Below are positions 57,737 to 64,000 of a stretch of 64,000 bases of DNA, one piece after another; the stretch's first letter is position 1; each line of letters starts with the position of its first letter. Origin of the DNA: Thauera phenolivorans (GTDB taxonomy: Bacteria; Pseudomonadota; Gammaproteobacteria; Burkholderiales; Rhodocyclaceae). The stretch is taken from contig NZ_MBFM01000001.1 of NCBI RefSeq assembly GCF_001696715.1, positions 420,994 to 484,993 on the forward strand, read 5' to 3'. The notes under the pieces were generated by a model. That model saw only the letters and a list, made by a program, of their open reading frames with translations. It did not search any database and had not been told where the DNA came from. The translations under genes and the position numbers were made by a program.

Positions 57737-57821
57737 GCCCAGATGGCGGAATTGGTAGACGCGCTAGTTTCAGGTACTAGTGCCGCGAGGCGTGGAGGTT
57801 CGAGTCCTCTTCTGGGCACCA
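57737..57821 (+). tRNA. tRNA-Leu (CAG)
   Basis: 85 nt with encoded CCA. Acceptor GCCCAGA pairs with TCTGGGC. The anticodon loop TTCAGGT gives CAG. A long variable arm (TGCCGCGAGGCGT) marks a class II tRNA, and the T-arm reads GGTTCGAGTCC. Confidence 0.98.
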
Positions 57822-57830
57822 GTTTCAAGC

Positions 57831-57857
57831 AAAGGCCGACCTTGTGTCGGCCTTTTT
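57831..57857 (+). terminator. tRNA-Leu terminator
   Basis: AAAGGCCGAC... pairs with ...GTCGGCCTTT (nine to ten pairs), followed by a T run ending at 57857. It is nine bases after the tRNA. The remaining gap to purA (57858-57951) has a GC-rich hairpin GGCCGCCC/GGGCGGCC without a U run, and no gene. Confidence 0.9.
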
Positions 57858-57951
57858 GTCGTTCACCCCGAACCGCCCAGTGCCCCCCTCGACGCGGCAC
57901 GCCGCGTAAGCGGCGAGGCCGCCCCGGAGGGCGGCCCCGACGACATGGGCT

Positions 57952-59262
<1,311 letters not shown>

Positions 59263-59266
59263 CTAA

Positions 59267-60421
59267 TCACTCTCCCTTTAACGGTTCGACCGTCCATCGG
59301 CCGTCCCGCAGCACGAGCTGCCTGTCGCAGCCCGCCTCGTTCCATGTTCCTTCGTGGCCCGGCAATGCCGCGACCACCACCTCACCCTCGGCGCGCAGCG
59401 CTGCGACTCGCTGCGCGAGCGCCGCATCGCCCTCGAAGGGAGTCAGGATGCCGCCGCCGGCCGCTTGCCCGGCCTGGTGCGAGACCAACTCGCGAAGGTC
59501 CAGGCTGAAGCCGATCGCCGGGCGGGCGCGACCGAAGGCCTCGCCTACGCGATCGTAACGACCGCCGAGCGCCACCGCCGCGGGCGAACCCGCCCCGTAA
59601 GCGGCGAAAACCACCCCGCAGTGGTAATGGTAGCCCCGCAGGTCGGCAAGGTCGAAACTGATCGGCAATTCCCGCAGGCTACGGGCGAGCAACTCGAGTT
59701 CGTCGAGCGCGGCACGAATCTCCGGTACGCCCGGCAGGCGCGCGGCTGCTTCGACGAGCACCTCGGGACCGCCGTACAGGGCGGGAAGCGCCAGCAGCGC
59801 GCTGCGCGCGGGTTCGGCCACATCGGCGACCAGCAGCTCGAGACCGGGCACGTCCTTACGGTGCAGCAGGTCGAACAGCTCCTCGCGGTGCTCGGGCGCC
59901 AGCCCCGACTGGTCCGCGAGCGAATGGAAGATGCCGAGATGGCCGATGTCGATGCGGACCGCCGGCACTTCGCCGAGGCGCAGCACCTCGGCGAGCAGGC
60001 GCAGGATCTCGAGCTCGGCCTCGATGCCGGCGTGGCCGTAGAGTTCGGCGCCGATCTGCAGCGGCTCGCGGGTCGCGGTGAGGCTGGACGGCAGGGTGTG
60101 AAGCACGCTGCCGCAGTAGCACAGGCGCGAGACGCCCTGGCGGTTGAGCAGGTGGGCATCGATACGGGTGACCTGCGGCGTCATGTCGGCGCGAACCCCC
60201 ATGCTGCGCCCGGAAAGCTGGTCGACCAGCTTGAAGGTGCGCAGCTCCAGGTCGCGGCCTGCGCCGGTCGTGAGCGAATCCAGGTACTCCAGCATCGGCG
60301 GGATCACGAGCTGATAGCCGCAGGAACGGAAGGTGTCCAGCAGTCGCCGCCGAAGCGCTTCGATTCGGGCGGCCTCGGACGGCAAGGCGTCCTCGATGTG
60401 GTCGGGCAATACCCAGCGCAT
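59267..60421 (-). CDS. hisZ: ATP phosphoribosyltransferase regulatory subunit HisZ
   Basis: 384 aa class II aminoacyl-tRNA synthetase-like protein: [35 protein letters not shown] and [15 protein letters not shown]. It is shorter than HisRS and lacks the anticodon-binding domain, as HisZ does. HisZ activates a short-form HisG in histidine synthesis; hisG is not in the window. It lies between DUF2065 and purA. Confidence 0.95.
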   Translation of the reverse strand: MRWVLPDHIEDALPSEAARIEALRRRLLDTFRSCGYQLVIPPMLEYLDSLTTGAGRDLELRTFKLVDQLSGRSMGVRADMTPQVTRIDAHLLNRQGVSRLCYCGSVLHTLPSSLTATREPLQIGAELYGHAGIEAELEILRLLAEVLRLGEVPAVRIDIGHLGIFHSLADQSGLAPEHREELFDLLHRKDVPGLELLVADVAEPARSALLALPALYGGPEVLVEAAARLPGVPEIRAALDELELLARSLRELPISFDLADLRGYHYHCGVVFAAYGAGSPAAVALGGRYDRVGEAFGRARPAIGFSLDLRELVSHQAGQAAGGGILTPFEGDAALAQRVAALRAEGEVVVAALPGHEGTWNEAGCDRQLVLRDGRWTVEPLKGE

Positions 60422-60454
60422 GGAATGTTCAGCCGAAAAGCAGTTCTTAGGAAC

Positions 60455-60643
60455 TCAGTGAAAAAGGACGAGCAGGACCACGCCCACCAGCATCGAGCTC
60501 AGGCCGATGAAACGGATCTGCCCGTCAGCCATGGTGGCCAGACGCAAAAAAGCGTCGCGCCAGGCGGCTGGCGCGACGAAGGGAAGGATGCCTTCGAGCA
60601 CCAGCATGAGCGCGAAGGCGGTCAGCAGCGAGGACCCGCTCAA
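60455..60643 (-). CDS. DUF2065 small membrane protein
   Basis: 62 aa with two hydrophobic helices (LLTAFALMLVLEGILPFV and IRFIGLSSMLVGVVLLVLF). DUF2065 genes regularly follow hflC, and here the gap is four bases. Function unknown; a link to the HflKC membrane complex is suggested by position only. A weak hairpin AGTTC/GAACT (60442-60455) with a short U tract lies at its stop. Confidence 0.85.
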   Translation of the reverse strand: MSGSSLLTAFALMLVLEGILPFVAPAAWRDAFLRLATMADGQIRFIGLSSMLVGVVLLVLFH

Positions 60644-60647
60644 GAGC

Positions 60648-61526
60648 TCAGTTCCTCGCGCCGCCGGAGTCCTTCATGAACTTGAAGAAGTCCGAGCTCG
60701 GATCGACCACCAGCATGTCGTCCTTGCCGGCGAAACTGGCACGGTAGGCCTCGAGGCTGCGGTAGAAGGAATAGAAATCGGCGTTCCTACCGAAGGCGTC
60801 AGCGTAGATCGCGATCGCCTTGGCGTCACCCTCGCCCTTCGCCTCCTGCGCCGCCCGATAGGCCTCGGCGATGATGATCTCGCGCTGGCGGTCGGCGTCG
60901 GCACGGATCTTCTCGGCCGCGGCCGCACCCTCCGAGCGCAACTCGTTGGCGACCCGCTTGCGCTCGGCCTCCATGCGGCGATAGACCGACTCGGACACCT
61001 CGGGCAACAGCTCGACCCGCTTCAGCCGGACGTCGACGATCTGCACGCCGATCCGGCGCGCGTCGCGGTCGGCCTTCTCGCGCATCGAGTCCATGATCGC
61101 CTCGCGCGCGCCGGAAACCACCTCGTGCATCGTGCGCCGACCGAACTCCTCGCGCAGGCCGGCATTGACCGTCTGCGTCAGGCGGGTGCGCGCGCGCGCC
61201 TCGTCGCCGGCGACCGATTCGTAGTAAAGGCGCGGATCGATGATCCGCCACTTCACGAAATGGTCCACCAGCAGGTTCATCTTCTCCGAGGTGATGAAGC
61301 GCTCGGGATCGGGCGTATCCAGGGTCAGGATGCGCCGCTCGAAGAAGCGCACGTTCTGGATCAGCGGCAGCTTGAACTTGAGGCCGGGCTCGTCGATCAC
61401 TTCCTTGACCTCGCCGAGCTGGAACACAACCGCGTACTGGCGCTGGTCAACTGTAAACAAGGACATCGAGGCGATCACGATCGCCAGCAGCAGGGCGCCG
61501 CCGAGGAGGGACATCTTGTCGCGCAT
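60648..61526 (-). CDS. hflC: FtsH-regulating membrane protein HflC
   Basis: 292 aa, an N-terminal membrane anchor (LLGGALLLAIVIASMSLF) and a prohibitin-type SPFH domain (VVFQLGEVKEVIDEPGLKFK), then a coiled-coil-like helix (RRMEAERKRVANELRSEGAA). With HflK it forms a cage around the FtsH protease. Its ATG shares one base with the hflK stop (TGATG). Confidence 0.97.
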   Translation of the reverse strand: MRDKMSLLGGALLLAIVIASMSLFTVDQRQYAVVFQLGEVKEVIDEPGLKFKLPLIQNVRFFERRILTLDTPDPERFITSEKMNLLVDHFVKWRIIDPRLYYESVAGDEARARTRLTQTVNAGLREEFGRRTMHEVVSGAREAIMDSMREKADRDARRIGVQIVDVRLKRVELLPEVSESVYRRMEAERKRVANELRSEGAAAAEKIRADADRQREIIIAEAYRAAQEAKGEGDAKAIAIYADAFGRNADFYSFYRSLEAYRASFAGKDDMLVVDPSSDFFKFMKDSGGARN

Positions 61527-62794
61527 CAGCGTTCTCCTCTTTCACGGTTGCGCATCAGTTCGCGGTCGCGCGGATCGAAACCGCCCGCCGCCGGGTCGCT
61601 CTGCGGCGTCGCCGGCTCCGCCATCGGCTCGGCCGCCGCGGTGCGCGGCGCGCCCGCGGACTGCTGGATCAATTTGTCGAGCGGCAGCATCAGCAGGTTT
61701 CCGCTGCCTTTCGCGTCGACCATCACCTTCGATGCGTTGGACATGACTTCCTGCATGGTCTCGAGATACATCCGTTCACGCGTGACATCGGGCGCACGAC
61801 TGTACTCGGCAAGGATCTGACTGAAACGGCTGGCTTCACCCTCGGCGTTGGCGACGACCCGCTCGCGATAGGCGTTGCCCTCCTCGATCAGACGCGAAGC
61901 GGTACCGCGCGCCCGCGGAATCACGTCGTTGGCGTAGGCCTCGCCCTCGTTCTTCTGCCGCTCCTGGTCCTGTCCGGCCTTCACCGCGTCGTCGAACGCG
62001 GCCTGCACCTGCTCGGGCGGCTGCGCGTTCTGCATCGTGACGCGGCTGATCATGATGCCGGTCTCGTAACGGTCGAGGATGCGCTGCATCAGCTCGTGCG
62101 CGGTCGCGGCGATCTCTTCGCGGCCTTCGTACAGCACGAAGTCCATCGGGCTCTTGCCGACGATCTCGCGCATCGCCGTTTCGGCGGCCTGCCCGACGGA
62201 TTCGTCCGGGAAGCGGTTGTTGAACACGTAGTTCTCGGGACTGCTCAGCACGTATTGCACCGCGAACTGGATGCTGATGATGTTCTCGTCGTCGGTCAGC
62301 ATCAGCGACTCGCGCATCACCCTGTTGCGTTCGCTGCCGCGGTAGCCGATCTCGACCGTGCGCACGCCGGTCAGGTCGACGATCTCGTGCGTCTCGAACG
62401 GGTAGGGAAGGCGCCAGCGCAGGCCGGGATCGGTGGTTTGAACGTACTTGCCGAGCCGCAGCACGACGCCCCGCTCGTTCGCATCGACGGTGTAGAAGCC
62501 GCTCGCCAGCCATACGACGCCGACCAGCGCGGCAAGGGCACCGAGCCCGCCACCGAACTGGCGCGGCGAAAAATCGGGCATGCGCGGACCGGATCCGCCG
62601 CCATCGCCGGAGCCGCCGCCTCGCTTGCGCTTGGCGCCGAACAGGCCGGAAAGGCGCTGATTGAAATCGCGCCAGACTTCCTCGAGGTCGGGCGGCCCCT
62701 GATTGCCGCCGCGATTGTCGTCGCCGCGCCTGCCGTCGCCGCGATCGCCATCGTTGCCGCCCTGGCTGCCCCAGCGTGGGTCGTTAAGTGACAT
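61526..62794 (-). CDS. hflK: FtsH-regulating membrane protein HflK
   Basis: 422 aa from the ATG at 62792-62794 (MSLNDPRWGSQGGN). A Gly/Asp/Arg-rich cytosolic N-terminus of about 75 residues, one membrane helix (LGALAALVGVVWLASGFYTV), then the SPFH domain (GVVLRLGKYVQTTDPGLRWR) and coiled coil. An HflK N-terminal low-complexity region is usual. Partner of HflC, lying between hflX and hflC. Confidence 0.97.
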   Translation of the reverse strand: MSLNDPRWGSQGGNDGDRGDGRRGDDNRGGNQGPPDLEEVWRDFNQRLSGLFGAKRKRGGGSGDGGGSGPRMPDFSPRQFGGGLGALAALVGVVWLASGFYTVDANERGVVLRLGKYVQTTDPGLRWRLPYPFETHEIVDLTGVRTVEIGYRGSERNRVMRESLMLTDDENIISIQFAVQYVLSSPENYVFNNRFPDESVGQAAETAMREIVGKSPMDFVLYEGREEIAATAHELMQRILDRYETGIMISRVTMQNAQPPEQVQAAFDDAVKAGQDQERQKNEGEAYANDVIPRARGTASRLIEEGNAYRERVVANAEGEASRFSQILAEYSRAPDVTRERMYLETMQEVMSNASKVMVDAKGSGNLLMLPLDKLIQQSAGAPRTAAAEPMAEPATPQSDPAAGGFDPRDRELMRNRERGER

Positions 62795-62808
62795 GAGTAA
62801 GCCTGTTA

Positions 62809-63954
62809 TCACGTTTGAATTGGAAGCTCGTCGACCGGACCATCCATCCGTCCGGCATCGTTGGTACGCATCTGGCGCGCCGCTTCGGCCAGAACTTCGC
62901 GCAGCAGGTCAAGACCTTCGCCCGTTCTGGCACTCAAAAAAACGCGCCTGATTCTAGCACAGTCACCCCGCTCGACCGCCGGCGCGGCATGGGTGAGGTC
63001 GATCTTGTTCCACACCAGGATCTGCTCGACGTCGCCGGCACCGATCTCCGCCAGCACCTCGTTCACCGAAGCGATCTGGGCGTCGCGATCCTCGCTCGCC
63101 GAATCGACCACATGGAGCAGGACATCGGCCTGCGCCGTCTCTTCGAGGGTGGCGCGGAAGGCCGCGACCAGCGCATGCGGCAGGTCGCGGATGAAGCCGA
63201 CCGTGTCCGACAGCACCACGTTCTCGCCATCGACGTAGAGGCGGCGCGAGGTGGTGTCGAGCGTGGCGAAGAGCTGGTCTGCCGCATATGCCCCCGCCTT
63301 GGTCAGCGCGTTGAACAGCGTCGACTTGCCCGCGTTGGTGTAACCGACAAGAGAGACAGACAGGACCGAGCGGCGTTCCCTTGCCCTGCGCCTGACCTTG
63401 CGCTGCTTTTCCAGCCGCACGAGCTGGAGCTTGAGCAGCTTGACGCGATTGCCGAGCAGCCGGCGGTCGGTCTCGAGCTGCTTCTCGCCCGGCCCGCGCA
63501 GGCCGATGCCGCCCTTCTGCCGCTCCAAGTGGGTCCAGCCCCGCACCAGCCGCGTCGAGAGGTGCTCGAGCTGGGCCAGCTCGACCTGCAGCTTGCCCTC
63601 GTGGCTGCGCGCACGCTGGGCGAAGATGTCGAGGATCAGTGCGGTGCGGTCGATGACCATGCACTGCAGCTCGCGCTCGAGGTTGCGCTGCTGCCCCGGC
63701 GACAGCACGTGATTGAAGATCACGATGTCGCCTTCATGGGCACGCAGCGTCTCGGCGATCTCCTGCACCTTGCCGCGCCCGGCGAACAGCGCCGGGTCGG
63801 GCGCGGGTCGACGGCCCTGGACCACCGCCTCCACGCTCGCCCCGGCGCTGGTGACCAGCAGCTTGAGTTCCGACAGGCGCTCGTCGATCGCCCCCTGGCC
63901 GAGATCGAGCTGGACGAGCACCGCGCGCTGACCCGATGACGGGCGCTCAAACAT
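62809..63954 (-). CDS. hflX: GTPase HflX
   Basis: 381 aa. N-terminal HflX domain (GRGKVQEIAETLRAHEGDIVIFNH, with the NHVLSPGQQRNLE block), coiled linker, and G domain motifs GYTNAGKSTLFNAL (G1), DTVGFIRDLPH (G3) and NKIDL (G4). HflX binds and splits stalled ribosomes under heat stress. The gene upstream (usually hfq) lies beyond the window. No stop or start of it can be seen in 63955-64000. Confidence 0.96.
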   Translation of the reverse strand: MFERPSSGQRAVLVQLDLGQGAIDERLSELKLLVTSAGASVEAVVQGRRPAPDPALFAGRGKVQEIAETLRAHEGDIVIFNHVLSPGQQRNLERELQCMVIDRTALILDIFAQRARSHEGKLQVELAQLEHLSTRLVRGWTHLERQKGGIGLRGPGEKQLETDRRLLGNRVKLLKLQLVRLEKQRKVRRRARERRSVLSVSLVGYTNAGKSTLFNALTKAGAYAADQLFATLDTTSRRLYVDGENVVLSDTVGFIRDLPHALVAAFRATLEETAQADVLLHVVDSASEDRDAQIASVNEVLAEIGAGDVEQILVWNKIDLTHAAPAVERGDCARIRRVFLSARTGEGLDLLREVLAEAARQMRTNDAGRMDGPVDELPIQT

Positions 63955-64000
63955 CGTCGCGCCCCTGCGCCGGAGACGGCCGGCAGCCGCTGGCGGCGAC

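Noticed and set aside
57691-57900. 69-aa open frame on the minus strand
   Set aside because: It runs antisense through the tRNA-Leu gene and its terminator.
57917-57936. GC-rich hairpin GGCCGCCC/GGGCGGCC as a purA terminator
   Set aside because: No U tract follows on either strand.

Overview
This is a GC-rich chromosomal window from what looks like a free-living, respiring betaproteobacterium. The best guess is the Rhodocyclales (Thauera/Azoarcus-like); this is inferred from gene order and protein style and no search was run. Supporting gene orders are hemA-prfA-prmC-grxD, petABC-sspA-sspB, dnaX-ybaB-recR, rnr-rlmB and hflX-hflK-hflC-DUF2065-hisZ-purA. I see no prophage, insertion sequence, CRISPR array or rRNA operon. 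The window is mostly core chromosome, with several accessory-looking transport and regulatory cassettes.

Layout. 1-1100: the end of a HPr-rel-A-type cluster (HprK-like kinase cut by the window edge, PqqD-like protein, small exported protein). 1.3-5.3 kb: grxD, prmC, prfA, hemA and tRNA-Phe. 5.5-9.8 kb: acetate permease actP with its DUF485 partner, then a TctE/TctD-type two-component pair. 10-12.1 kb: groESL with a CIRCE operator on a heat-shock/housekeeping promoter. 12.2-16.9 kb: tamA, fbp, a DadA-like oxidase and a bacteriohemerythrin. 16.9-20.8 kb: sspB, sspA and the cytochrome bc1 operon petABC. 20.9-23.9 kb: recR, ybaB, dnaX. 24-30.6 kb: cfa, a ZIP transporter with a Fur-box-like site, the SRP RNA gene ffs, an acyl-CoA synthetase, a nitroreductase and a 471-aa protein of unknown function. 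30.7-44.2 kb: patatin, GntP permease, P-type ATPase, MFS protein, SLC13/RCK carrier, then a packed mgtE - unknown protein - mscS - ppk2 run.

44.2-54.4 kb holds the clearest integrated system, a nitrate/nitrite assimilation operon transcribed leftward: nirB, nirD, narK-type transporter, a fused PP2C phosphatase/Ser-Thr kinase, and nasA, with nasR just upstream. The 330-base region before nirB reads as a complete control device: two NtrC-like sites 31 bp apart, a sigma-54 promoter with exact GG-N10-GC spacing, then a leader RNA with two hairpins that both show the hexaloop AACGGC (ANTAR-type A1/G4). The second hairpin shares bases with a strong intrinsic terminator. NasR (NIT plus ANTAR domains) is encoded directly upstream. 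This predicts nitrogen limitation acting at initiation and nitrate/nitrite acting at antitermination.

54.5-64 kb returns to core genes: rlmB, rnr, tRNA-Leu, purA, hisZ, DUF2065, hflC, hflK and hflX. Starts were often moved inward from the longest open frame, on the basis of ribosome-binding sites and family N-termini; these choices are stated per gene.
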